DNA of 60,078 bases from NCBI RefSeq assembly GCF_029478665.1, contig NZ_JARPQB010000035.1:1-60078 (forward strand), in the 5' to 3' direction. Every line of letters starts with the position of its first letter. The first letter of the stretch is position 1. Shown piece after piece: positions 16,816 through 24,734 of this stretch. The position numbers were made by a program, and so were the translations under genes. The notes beneath the pieces are model-generated. The model ran no database searches. It saw only the letters and a list, made by a program, of their open reading frames with translations, and had not been told where the DNA came from. Origin of the DNA: Pseudomonas entomophila. Lineage in GTDB: Bacteria; Pseudomonadota; Gammaproteobacteria; Pseudomonadales; Pseudomonadaceae.

Positions 16816-17709
16816 CGGTCGCAACGTCCGCTCGATGACCTCCACGAATGCCCGCACCAGCGGGCTGCGCTCATGCCTGCGGGTCAGCACCAATAACGGC
16901 ACCGTGGCGCCGGGCTCGTCCAGCGGCAGGTAGGTCACGCCACTGCGTACCAATGTGCGCGTGCACTGCGGCACCACCGCCACACCCCGGCCAGCGGCGA
17001 CCAGGGCGATGATCGAGGTGATCTGCTTGCCGGTCGGCGCTGGCCGCGGCGTCAGCCCGTTGCGCCGGTACAGGGTCTGGATGATCTCGTTCAGCCCCGA
17101 ACCATAATCGGTGGGAAACGCAATCAGCGGATAGGCGCCCAGCTCGGCCAGGGTCACCTGCGACTGGCGGGCGAGGGGGCTGTCGCTGGCGATCGCCGCC
17201 ACCAGCGGCTCGTTGCCCAGGCAGATGGCCTGCACCTGTGTGTCGTCGGCTGGCGGTTGCATGCGGCTCATGCCGATGTCCAGTCGGCCCTCGACGATCT
17301 GCGACCACTGGGTGCTCGACGCGCCTTCCTCGACCGTCAGTTGCACATCCGGATAGGCCGAGCAGAACGCCTGGATGGTGTGGCTGAACACATCCGACAG
17401 CGCGATCGAGCTGGCGTAGCCGACGGCCAGATGGCCTGCCGAGCCCGCCGCCAGCTTGCCGGTAATGGCGGCCGTCAGGTCGACCTGCTCCAGCACTGCT
17501 CGCGCATACGGCAGGAAATGCAGGCCTTCGGAGGTGAGGGTGACATTGCGGGTACTGCGGTCGAACAGGCGGAAACCCAGCTCCGCCTCCAGCGCCGAGA
17601 TCTGCCGGGTCAGCGGGGGCTGGGCGATGTGCAGGCGTGAAGCGGCGCGGCCAAAGTGCAACTCGTCGGCGACAGCCAGGAAATAGCGCAGGCGGCGGAG
17701 GTCGATCAT
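16810..17709 (-). CDS. LysR family regulator of the adjacent MFS/HDO/ATP-grasp operon
   Basis: A 299-residue LTTR with an N-terminal winged HTH (LRRLRYFLAVADELHFGRAASRLHIAQPPLTRQI...) and a C-terminal periplasmic-binding-like effector domain (about 90-295). The HTH resembles the BenM/CatM/CbbR branch. It is divergent from the MFS gene with 92 bases between; that space holds a 10-base palindrome TTGGATCCAA (17746-17755) and a TATAAA box (17772-17777). The gene very likely controls that operon. The effector is unknown and could be the exported product. Confidence 0.9.
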   Translation of the reverse strand: MIDLRRLRYFLAVADELHFGRAASRLHIAQPPLTRQISALEAELGFRLFDRSTRNVTLTSEGLHFLPYARAVLEQVDLTAAITGKLAAGSAGHLAVGYASSIALSDVFSHTIQAFCSAYPDVQLTVEEGASSTQWSQIVEGRLDIGMSRMQPPADDTQVQAICLGNEPLVAAIASDSPLARQSQVTLAELGAYPLIAFPTDYGSGLNEIIQTLYRRNGLTPRPAPTGKQITSIIALVAAGRGVAVVPQCTRTLVRSGVTYLPLDEPGATVPLLVLTRRHERSPLVRAFVEVIERTLRPL

Positions 17710-17745
17710 CTTCGTCCTTGAGTATCAATCGGTCGGAATTCGGTA

Positions 17746-17777
17746 TTGGATCCAAGCAGCGCCCTATCTTATAAAAC
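17746..17777 (+). promoter_or_regulatory. Probable LysR site and -10 box of the MFS/HDO/ATP-grasp operon
   Basis: A perfect palindrome TTGGATCCAA at 17746-17755 is followed by TATAAA at 17772-17777, 25 bases before the MFS start codon. Position between divergent LysR and target gene fits an LTTR activation site. Assigned by eye only. Confidence 0.4.
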
Positions 17778-17801
17778 CTGCAAATTTTCACGAGTGCTGT
17801 C

Positions 17802-18977
17802 ATGGGTTTTCCTGCGAAATTCCCTCGAATCGCGCTGTTTCTTGCAGGATGCGCCGCGTTTCTCAACCTCTATGCGACCCAAGGGCTGCTGGGTGAGTTG
17901 TCGGGTACCTTCCCGATCACGCTGCATCAGGCCAGTTGGAGCATCACCGCCACCATTCTCGCCGTGGCCGTCACTGCGCCCTTCGTCGGTTGGCTGACCG
18001 CGCGCCGCGCGCAACACCGGGTGATTGCCGGGGCCGCGCTGCTGCTCGCGTTGCCCGCCGTGCTGGCGGCCTGGGCGGGCAGTTTTGGCGAGTTCCTGCT
18101 CTGGCGTGGGGTGCAGGGGCTGTTCATTCCCGTGGTGTTCGCCACCAGCGTTGCCTACATCGGGGTGCACTGGGAGGGCAGCGCGGTGACCGAGGTGACG
18201 AGTATCTACGTGGCAGGCACGGTGCTCGGTGGCTTCTGTGGGCGTTTCCTGACCGGGCTGGTCACCGAATTCTACGATTGGCGCATGGCCCTGACCGTGC
18301 TGGGCGGCCTGAGCCTGGCCATCGGCGTGGCAATCGCCGTGCTGTTGCCGCGCGCTGCTCCCGCTGCGGCGTATCAACAGCGAGCCCCGCGTGGCGAGCT
18401 GTTCGGCAAGCCCCTGCTGGGCGCCTATGCGGTGGGTTTCTGCGTGCTGTTCGCCCAGGTCGCGACCTTCACCTACGTCGGCCTGCACCTGGGCCAGGCG
18501 CCGTTCAACCTGGGCACCGCAGCACTCGGCTCGATCTATGCGGTGTTCCTGCTGGCGCTGGTGGTGGTGCCGGTGGCCGGGCGGCTGACCAAGGCGCGGC
18601 CCCAAGGCGACCTGATACGGGTCGCGGGCTGCCTGGGTATCACCGGCTCGGCCCTGGCCCTGTCACCCTCGCTGTGGCTGATCGTGATCGGCCTGGCACT
18701 CAGCTCGACCGGGGTGTTCCTGGCCCAGGCCGCCGCCAATGCCTTCATCACCGCCAATGCCAGGCAGCACAAGGCTGCCGCGGTGGGGTTGTACCTGGCC
18801 TGCTATTACCTGGGCGGCAGCTTTGGCGCCTTTGTTCCGGGCGTGCTGTGGGAGCAGTGGGGCTGGCCGGGCTGCATCGCATTGATCGTGATGTTCCAAC
18901 TGATGCCGTTGTTGATTGCCCGGGGCAGCTGGCGATCCGCCCCCACCCCCGGCCGCTCCCACCGGCAATTGCAATGA
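17802..18977 (+). CDS. MFS transporter (YnfM/AraJ-like exporter)
   Basis: A 391-residue protein with about 12 hydrophobic helices typical of the major facilitator superfamily, drug-exporter type. The A-type motif between helices 2 and 3 reads GWLTARRAQHRV. It starts the operon that continues with the diiron-type protein and ATP-grasp ligase, and the divergent LysR probably controls it. Export of the operon product, or resistance to it, is the obvious reading. ATGA overlap at 18974 offers an alternative upstream start of the next gene. Confidence 0.88.
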   Translation: MGFPAKFPRIALFLAGCAAFLNLYATQGLLGELSGTFPITLHQASWSITATILAVAVTAPFVGWLTARRAQHRVIAGAALLLALPAVLAAWAGSFGEFLLWRGVQGLFIPVVFATSVAYIGVHWEGSAVTEVTSIYVAGTVLGGFCGRFLTGLVTEFYDWRMALTVLGGLSLAIGVAIAVLLPRAAPAAAYQQRAPRGELFGKPLLGAYAVGFCVLFAQVATFTYVGLHLGQAPFNLGTAALGSIYAVFLLALVVVPVAGRLTKARPQGDLIRVAGCLGITGSALALSPSLWLIVIGLALSSTGVFLAQAAANAFITANARQHKAAAVGLYLACYYLGGSFGAFVPGVLWEQWGWPGCIALIVMFQLMPLLIARGSWRSAPTPGRSHRQLQ

Positions 18978-19027
18978 GCCTTCTTTCTTTAGCGCTCGAT
19001 TCATCATCCAACAAGGAAAACAGCGAG

Positions 19028-19858
19028 ATGACCGTAAGTAACGTGCCGACGACCCACAGCCAGTTGCTGAGTGTGATTGAACCGGTGCTGCAGCAGATGG
19101 CGCCGGGCGTGCTGAAGCAGGCATTGCTGGCCGAGTTCGGCAACCAGGAAGCGGCGCTGGTGGAGATCGAGGAGGCGTTCCGCACCCTGACCGCTCGCCG
19201 CCATGGCGCAGCGCAACTGCGTCGGTTCTTCGCCAGCTGGTCGAAGACCAACAACTCGGCGGCCAGTGTTTCGGGCCTGGCCAACCGCCTGACCCTGCTG
19301 GCCCGCTCGGAGCAGGGCAGCGCGGCGGCGCAGCAGATCTACCAGGTTTGCGGCAGCCTGCAGCGCATCACCGACGAAGACCTGGGGGCCCTGGGCAACA
19401 CCCTGCACAGCGACCTGTTCTACAACATGGCCACGCCCATCTGCGGCGACGACCAGTGGCTGCTCAAGGAGAACTGCCTGCCATCGGCGCAGGCTTTCAA
19501 GGATTGGACCGATGCCCGCCGCCTGCGCGACCGCGACCTGCTGCAGGGCTTGCTGACCACCCTGGTGCATGAGGTGTACACCCACGGTGAGGTGGAGTTC
19601 ATCCACCCGCTGTTCAAGCAGTGGTTCGAGCGTGACATGGGGGTGCCGGCGGAAAGTGTGCGCAAGACCGTCGCCTGGGTCACCGTGCACACCGGCGGCA
19701 CCGAGAGCAACCACTTCGCCCATGCGGTCGAGGCTGTCGAAGGCTTCGTCAAGGCCATGGGTATCGAGGTCGACCAGGCCGCCGCGCAGGCGATCTTCGC
19801 CCAGTACCTGCAACGCAAGGCCGAGGTCATGCGCGATTGCGCGGCGAGCCTGGGCTGA
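19028..19858 (+). CDS. Heme-oxygenase-like diiron oxidase (HDO) family protein
   Basis: A 276-residue all-helical protein. Its metal-ligand-like residues sit where HDO proteins (UndA, BesC, SznF central domain, FlcE types) place them: H181-E182, H186, E188, E190 and H193 in LVHEVYTHGEVEFIHPL, and E226/H229 in GTESNHFAHA. HDOs use O2 to oxidise amino acids or fatty acids (C-C cleavage, N-oxygenation, alkene formation). AAGGA at 19012-19016 favours this ATG; ATG 18974, overlapping the MFS stop, is the alternative. Its operon partner is an ATP-grasp ligase, which recalls BesA/BesC in beta-ethynylserine biosynthesis. Family assignment is probable, substrate unknown. Confidence 0.7.
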   Translation: MTVSNVPTTHSQLLSVIEPVLQQMAPGVLKQALLAEFGNQEAALVEIEEAFRTLTARRHGAAQLRRFFASWSKTNNSAASVSGLANRLTLLARSEQGSAAAQQIYQVCGSLQRITDEDLGALGNTLHSDLFYNMATPICGDDQWLLKENCLPSAQAFKDWTDARRLRDRDLLQGLLTTLVHEVYTHGEVEFIHPLFKQWFERDMGVPAESVRKTVAWVTVHTGGTESNHFAHAVEAVEGFVKAMGIEVDQAAAQAIFAQYLQRKAEVMRDCAASLG

Positions 19859-19936
19859 CCCTGCTGTTGCCGCCTGTCATGCCCGCCCGGGCATGGCAGG
19901 GGCCTGTCCGACACTCGAGCGTGCAAGGAACAGCGC

Positions 19937-21145
19937 ATGCAACTCATCGTTTTCTGCCCACCCAATGTCATCTTCCAGCACAGCGCCGCGAACTGGGCCA
20001 GCGCCATCGGCCCGGGGGGCATGCTGGTGAGCAGCGACACCCAGGCCGAGGAAATCGCTGCGCACCTGGGTGGCAAGGTCGAGTACCGGTTGTTCGAGCA
20101 TTACCAGGACAACCCCCTGGTCGAGGTGGACGTCTGCGCACTGGTGTGGGAACTCGAAGCCCCGTTGTGCGTGGCCCTGGACGAGGCTGATGTGCTGCGC
20201 GTGGCGCGGATCAACGACCGCCTCGGTGTCAGCATGGGCGCCGAGGGGCGCGCCATGTTCTATCGCGACAAGTTCTTCATGAAGCAGCGCGCCAGGAACT
20301 GCGGGCTGGCCATCGCCGACATGGCGCCGCTGGCCAATGCCACCGAAGCGCTGCGCTTCAGCGAGCAGTTCGGTTTTCCGGTGGTGATCAAGCCACGCCA
20401 TGGTCGCGGCTGGAGCGGCGTCGAGGTGATCGAGGACATGGCCGGGCTGCGCCATTGGCTGTCGCAGCGAACCGCCAGCACCTTTCACAACCTGATGATC
20501 GAGAGCCATGTGCGTGGCGATCACTATCTGGTCGATGGCCTGTACATCGAGGGGCGCCCGATCCTGCTGTCACCCGCCCGGGTGATCGCCACCTCGCGGG
20601 ACTGTCGCGCCGGCAAGCCGTGCAGCCTGTACATGCTCGATGCCGGCAACCCGGTGCGCGATGAGTTGCTGCGTTATGCGCGGGCGCTGGTCGAGGAAGT
20701 GCTGCCCTCCGAACCGACCCTGCTGTTCCAGCTGGAGGTGCGGGTGAACGAGGACGGTGAAATCGCCCTGTGCCAGATCGCGATGCACCAGGGCGATGCG
20801 TTCACCCACCTTGAGCTGGAGCAGGCCTGGGGCCTGGACCTGCGCATGACGTACCTGCGTGCGCTGCGTGATGCGGCTTATCGCCCGCAAGCTGTGCCCG
20901 CGCCACGGTTGCGGGTCGGTCATTTGAGCATTCCGCCGCGTGCGGGCCTGCTCCCGGATGTGCCGGGTGAGTGTCCGCTGGAAGGTGTGCTGGCCTGCCG
21001 TGTTGCGGCTCGGCGGATGATCTGTTCAGGGGAGGGCGAGGTGTTCAGTGCCACCGTCAGCGGGCCGGACGAGGGCACCCTGCGGGCCAGGCTGGAACAG
21101 GTCGGGCACTGGTTCGACCAGCACTGCGGGTCGATGAATCGGTGA
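19937..21145 (+). CDS. ATP-grasp carboxylate-amine ligase
   Basis: A 402-residue protein with an N-terminal pre-ATP-grasp region (to about 100), the ATP-grasp core (FPVVIKPRHGRGWSGVEVI near 150 with the ATP-binding Lys, and the LLFQLEVRVNEDGEIALCQIAMHQGD metal-site region near 265-285), and a C-terminal lobe (about 320-395) resembling ATP-grasp peptide ligases. These enzymes join a carboxylate, through an acyl phosphate, to an amine. It lies 78 bases after the HDO gene with AAGGA upstream. It probably builds or tailors a dipeptide-like product with the HDO. Confidence 0.85.
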   Translation: MQLIVFCPPNVIFQHSAANWASAIGPGGMLVSSDTQAEEIAAHLGGKVEYRLFEHYQDNPLVEVDVCALVWELEAPLCVALDEADVLRVARINDRLGVSMGAEGRAMFYRDKFFMKQRARNCGLAIADMAPLANATEALRFSEQFGFPVVIKPRHGRGWSGVEVIEDMAGLRHWLSQRTASTFHNLMIESHVRGDHYLVDGLYIEGRPILLSPARVIATSRDCRAGKPCSLYMLDAGNPVRDELLRYARALVEEVLPSEPTLLFQLEVRVNEDGEIALCQIAMHQGDAFTHLELEQAWGLDLRMTYLRALRDAAYRPQAVPAPRLRVGHLSIPPRAGLLPDVPGECPLEGVLACRVAARRMICSGEGEVFSATVSGPDEGTLRARLEQVGHWFDQHCGSMNR

Positions 21146-21159
21146 GGCCCTGTTCGCCT

Positions 21160-21244
21160 GTAGGAGCGGCTTCAGCCGCGATGCAGGCAACGCGGTGCCT
21201 GGCCACCCGCTTCGCGGGTGATCGCGGCTGAAGCCGCACCTACA
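21160..21244. repeat. REP pair (CGGCTTCAGCCGCG family)
   Basis: Two inverted copies of a third REP type (TAGGAGCGGCTTCAGCCGCG and its complement) flank a GCTTCGCGGGTG linker. It follows the ATP-grasp gene by 14 bases and could act as its terminator. Confidence 0.8.
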
Positions 21245-21255
21245 GCGAATGGGCC

Positions 21256-21483
21256 ATGAATCCACTATTGCAATGCCTGATGTCCCTCCCCATTGCCGCC
21301 CTGGGCGCCTGGGGTGGCCACCTGAGCGGCCTGCCACTGGGCGCGCTGATAGGCGTCGTCTGCACCGTCACGCTGGCCGGCAAGCTGGGCCTGAAAATGC
21401 GCATGCCGTTGCCGTTCGTGGCCACGGTGCAGTTGCTGCTCGGCCTCAGCGCCGGCTGTGTTGCCCAGGCGATTGCTGCGTGA
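21256..21483 (+). pseudogene. AbrB-type membrane domain, probable gene fragment
   Basis: A 75-residue hydrophobic reading frame with the pattern of one half of an AbrB/ammonia-monooxygenase-like duplication domain (LSGLPLGALIGVVCTV, then LPFVATVQLLLGLSAG). Intact family members are about 340-360 residues with two such halves, so this looks like a remnant. It directly follows a REP and has no clear ribosome site. A small stand-alone protein cannot be excluded. Confidence 0.45.
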
Positions 21484-21502
21484 GCAACCGACCCGCTGAC
21501 CA

Positions 21503-21754
21503 TCAGCCGCGAATCGACGGATGTGTTCCGGCCGTCTGGCTGACGCGCTCCGCCTGGCCGGCACGCAGGATGGCCAGTCGGCGTTGTTCGTAGTCGGCCT
21601 GGGACAGGCCCTGGCGTTGCAGGGCTTCCAGTTGCAGTTGCCGGGCTTCCTCGGCGGTGTAAGGGCGCAGTTCCGGGTGGTTGGCGCAACCGCCGAGCAT
21701 GGCCATGCCAAGCACGAAGAGCGCAGTGGTCAGACGACGGGAGAACGTGTTCAT
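21503..21754 (-). CDS. Small lipoprotein of unknown function
   Basis: An 83-residue protein with a signal peptide ending in the lipobox MLGGC (Cys near residue 23), then a charged, Gln/Arg-rich helical tail. I do not recognise the family. It lies 133 bases past the end of the TonB receptor gene on the same strand and converges with the AbrB-like fragment. Probable outer- or inner-membrane-anchored periplasmic protein. Confidence 0.7.
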   Translation of the reverse strand: MNTFSRRLTTALFVLGMAMLGGCANHPELRPYTAEEARQLQLEALQRQGLSQADYEQRRLAILRAGQAERVSQTAGTHPSIRG

Positions 21755-21887
21755 CGGGCGGTTCCAGGTTCCGGGGATTCGCGGTGCCGAATCGATGGAA
21801 CAAGGGTATGGGGCGCGCCCGACGAAGAGAAATTGCCAGGCTCGATAGTGACTATCGAGCCTGGCTATCCCGCGTGGCGAGGGACGG

Positions 21888-24008
21888 TCAGAACCTGTAG
21901 TTCACGCTCGCCTCGAGGGTACGTGGCGCGCCGGGGGTGACCAGGTCCACCGAGCCATGGGCCGAGGCGTAGTAGTCGCGGTCGAAGGCGTTCTTCAGGC
22001 GCAGGGCCATGTCCCAGTGCTGCTCGTTGTACAGCAGCGCGGCGTCGAAGGTGGTGTAGGCGGGCATCACCACGTTGTTGTCCAGCGCGGTGTAGCGGTC
22101 GTCGACGTAGTTGGCGCCGGCGGCGACGCGCCAGTGCGGGGTGAGGGTGCGCACCAGCCAGACGTTGGCGCTGTTGCGCGGGGTCAGGGTGGGCACCTGG
22201 CCTTCGTTGGCGACACCGTTGGTCTTGCTGTTGGACTTGGTGATCTCGGCGTCGAGGTAGGCGTAGCCGGCATAGACTTGCCACTTGTCGCTCAACTGGC
22301 CGCTGAGGGTGGCCTCGAAACCGTCGGTGCGCTGCTCGCCCGCCAGGATGGTCAGGTTGGGGTTGCTCGGGTCGGCGGTCTTCATGTTGGTGCGCTCGAG
22401 GCGGAATACCGCGGCGGTCAGCGACAGGCGGCTGTCGAGCAGGTCCCACTTGGCCCCCACCTCGTAGTTGGTGGTTTCCTCCGGTTCCAGCCCGGCGTTG
22501 GTCGGCGAGACCGCGAACACTTCACCCGAAGGCTGGTAACTGCGGCTGACCGACACGTAGTAGGACTGGACCTGGTCCGGCTGGAACACCAGGCCGGCGC
22601 GCGGGCTCCAGGTCTTGTCGGTGCGGTCGAGGTCGACGTTCTGCACCCGGGCGTCGTTGTATTCCTGGCCGAAGATGTCGTAGCGCACGCCCAGCAGCGC
22701 CTTCCACTGCGAGGTCAGCTCGATCAGGTCCTGCACATAGAAGCCGGTGGTCTGCTGGTAGTTGCTGCCATCGGACGACAAGGTGGAAGCATGGTCCGGC
22801 ACCGCCACCAGGGCGTCGCGGAACACCGGTACGCGGGCCACGTTGTTCTGGCTGTAGACGCGCTGGTACTTGTCCTGGAAACCGACCTCCACGCCGTACA
22901 GCAGGTTGTGCTGCATGCCGGCCAGCTGCGCCTGCTGCTTGAGCTCGGTCTGGTTGAACACGCCGGACTCGTCGCGGGCCACGTTGCCGCGGTTGAGCTT
23001 GACCAGCAGCTCGCCGTCGGGGGCGGTGACGAAGCGGGTCGGGCTGCTGTCGGCCAGGGTGTTGTTGCGGTCCAGGTCGTAGCGGTAGTAGCGGCTGGTG
23101 TTGGTCAGGGTGAAGTCGTCGTTGATCCGGTAGTCGAGGCTGGCGGTGAACGAGAACACCTCGCTGCGCGCGTAGTCCTGCGAGGCGTTGCCCGAGCCGA
23201 AGCGCTTGTCGCGGTCGACATCCACCGGGCGGTTGCCCAGGGCCGGGATGCCGAAGTCGATCAGGCGCTTGTCGTACAGGTAGGTGGCGCCCAGGTTCAG
23301 TTCCAGGTCGTCGGAGAGCTTGAAGTAGGCTGATGGCGCGATGGCCTTGCGGTCGATGTAGCCGTCGTCGCGGAAGGTGTCGCTGTCTTCGTAGGCGCCG
23401 GTGATGCGGTAGGCCTGGTTGCCCTGCGGGTCGGCCCAGCCGCTGTCGAACTGGGTGCGGCGCTTGCCCTCGGTGTCGAGGGTCATGCCCACTTCCTGCT
23501 TGGGCGCGAAGCCGGGTTTCTTGCTGATGCTGTTGATCAGGCCGCCCGATGAGCCACGACCGTACAGTACGGCGGCGGGACCCTTGATCACCTCGACCCG
23601 CTCGATGTTGGACAGGTCGCGGAAGTACAGGGCGTCGTCGCGCACGCCGTCGATGTACATGTCGCCAATGGCGCTGAAGCCGCGGATGGTCACCTGGTCG
23701 CGCTGGCCGTCGCCGTTGGACAGGCCGACGCCGGGCACGTTCTTGAGCACATCCTCCATGGACTGTGCGCCCTGGTCCTTGATCACGCTCTCGGGTACCA
23801 CGTTGACGGTCTGCGGGATGTCGCGCAGCGGCGCGTCGATCTTCAGCGCGCTCTTGCTCTCGCTGGCCTTGTAGCTCTGCTGCTCGTAGGCGCTGGTCAC
23901 CGAGGTCGCCGGCAGGGCGAGCGGGTCCTTGCTTTCAGCGTGCAGGGCAGGGGTGACCAGCAGGCCCAGCATCGACAGGGACACCGGGGCGACGGACTTT
24001 CTTGCCAT
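21888..24008 (-). CDS. TonB-dependent siderophore receptor (Fiu/PiuA-like)
   Basis: A 706-residue outer-membrane receptor. It has a signal peptide (to about residue 24), a plug domain (about 45-165; DIPQTVNVVPESVIKDQG, then NVPGVG, RDQVTIRGF, IERVEVIKGPAAVLYGRGSSGGLIN), and a 22-strand barrel ending in the aromatic terminus NYRF. The plug and length resemble catecholate receptors of the Fiu/PiuA group. No signalling domain precedes the plug, so it is not FecA/FpvA-like. A Fur-box-like site lies at 24039-24057, 31 bases upstream of the start, pointing to iron control. The exact siderophore is not readable. Confidence 0.92.
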   Translation of the reverse strand: MARKSVAPVSLSMLGLLVTPALHAESKDPLALPATSVTSAYEQQSYKASESKSALKIDAPLRDIPQTVNVVPESVIKDQGAQSMEDVLKNVPGVGLSNGDGQRDQVTIRGFSAIGDMYIDGVRDDALYFRDLSNIERVEVIKGPAAVLYGRGSSGGLINSISKKPGFAPKQEVGMTLDTEGKRRTQFDSGWADPQGNQAYRITGAYEDSDTFRDDGYIDRKAIAPSAYFKLSDDLELNLGATYLYDKRLIDFGIPALGNRPVDVDRDKRFGSGNASQDYARSEVFSFTASLDYRINDDFTLTNTSRYYRYDLDRNNTLADSSPTRFVTAPDGELLVKLNRGNVARDESGVFNQTELKQQAQLAGMQHNLLYGVEVGFQDKYQRVYSQNNVARVPVFRDALVAVPDHASTLSSDGSNYQQTTGFYVQDLIELTSQWKALLGVRYDIFGQEYNDARVQNVDLDRTDKTWSPRAGLVFQPDQVQSYYVSVSRSYQPSGEVFAVSPTNAGLEPEETTNYEVGAKWDLLDSRLSLTAAVFRLERTNMKTADPSNPNLTILAGEQRTDGFEATLSGQLSDKWQVYAGYAYLDAEITKSNSKTNGVANEGQVPTLTPRNSANVWLVRTLTPHWRVAAGANYVDDRYTALDNNVVMPAYTTFDAALLYNEQHWDMALRLKNAFDRDYYASAHGSVDLVTPGAPRTLEASVNYRF

Positions 24009-24038
24009 TGAATGCGACTCATTTGTTGTTGTGAGGTC

Positions 24039-24057
24039 GCAAATGGTAGTGATTCGC
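24039..24057 (-). promoter_or_regulatory. Candidate Fur box upstream of the TonB receptor
   Basis: The 19 bases GCAAATGGTAGTGATTCGC match 12 of 19 positions of the GATAATGATAATCATTATC consensus. The site is 31 bases ahead of the receptor start, the usual place for Fur repression. The 24009-24356 gap also holds a GGCGGCC hairpin at 24236-24265 and otherwise shows no gene. Confidence 0.5.
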
Positions 24058-24356
24058 AAATGTAAAGCAAGTGTAAAGGTGAAATATTCAGAAAAATATT
24101 TTTACCGTCGCCAAGATATCCGTTTGCGTGCAATGGGGTGCAAGGGCTGGAGAGCATCCTTGGCCGTCCGGCATGCACTGCGGGATCCATAGCCTTGCCA
24201 GCCGTGCTCATTCGCCGACAGCGTCGGCGCCTTGTCCGATGGCGGCCCCCTTGTTGGCCGCCATTGCCCTGAGCGCCGCATCCCCCCCGCCTTACCGTTA
24301 CCCCTACCGACAACAAGAAATCGCCGTGTCCCCGCACGGTGGAACAGGGGAGCACC

Positions 24357-24719
24357 ATGCCGCCATCCACGTCACTGCTGTCAGTCGCCGCGCTGACCAC
24401 CTTCGCCTTGCTGCTTGGCGGTTGCCGGGACGAGCCGCAACCCGTCACGCCTGCTGGCGCAATGACGCCCGCCGACCCGGCCCTGGCCACGCTCTACGCC
24501 AACACCTGCAAAACCTGCCACGCCAACCCGGCCTCCGGTGCGCCGTTGGCGGGTGATGCGGCGGCCTGGTCGCCCCGGCTCGCACAGGGCGTGGACAGCC
24601 TGCTGGACCACAGCATCAACGGCTACAAGGGCATGCCGCCCATGGGCCTGTGCATGCAGTGTTCCGAGGCGCAGTTCCTGGCCCTGATCGGTTTCATGTC
24701 CGGCAAGCCTGCCCACTGA
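24357..24719 (+). CDS. Lipoprotein cytochrome c (c5-like)
   Basis: A 120-residue protein with an LLGGC lipobox, so a membrane-anchored periplasmic lipoprotein, and one heme site CKTCH near residue 49. A second cysteine pair (LCMQC near 100) may form a disulfide, as in c5-type cytochromes; the ligand Met would lie in the GMPPMG loop just before it. It is the first gene of the operon with an ALO-type oxidase and a PLP protein and is the natural electron acceptor for that oxidase. Start ATG with AGGGGAG upstream. Confidence 0.88.
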   Translation: MPPSTSLLSVAALTTFALLLGGCRDEPQPVTPAGAMTPADPALATLYANTCKTCHANPASGAPLAGDAAAWSPRLAQGVDSLLDHSINGYKGMPPMGLCMQCSEAQFLALIGFMSGKPAH

Positions 24720-24734
24720 GCACAAGGGGTTCCC

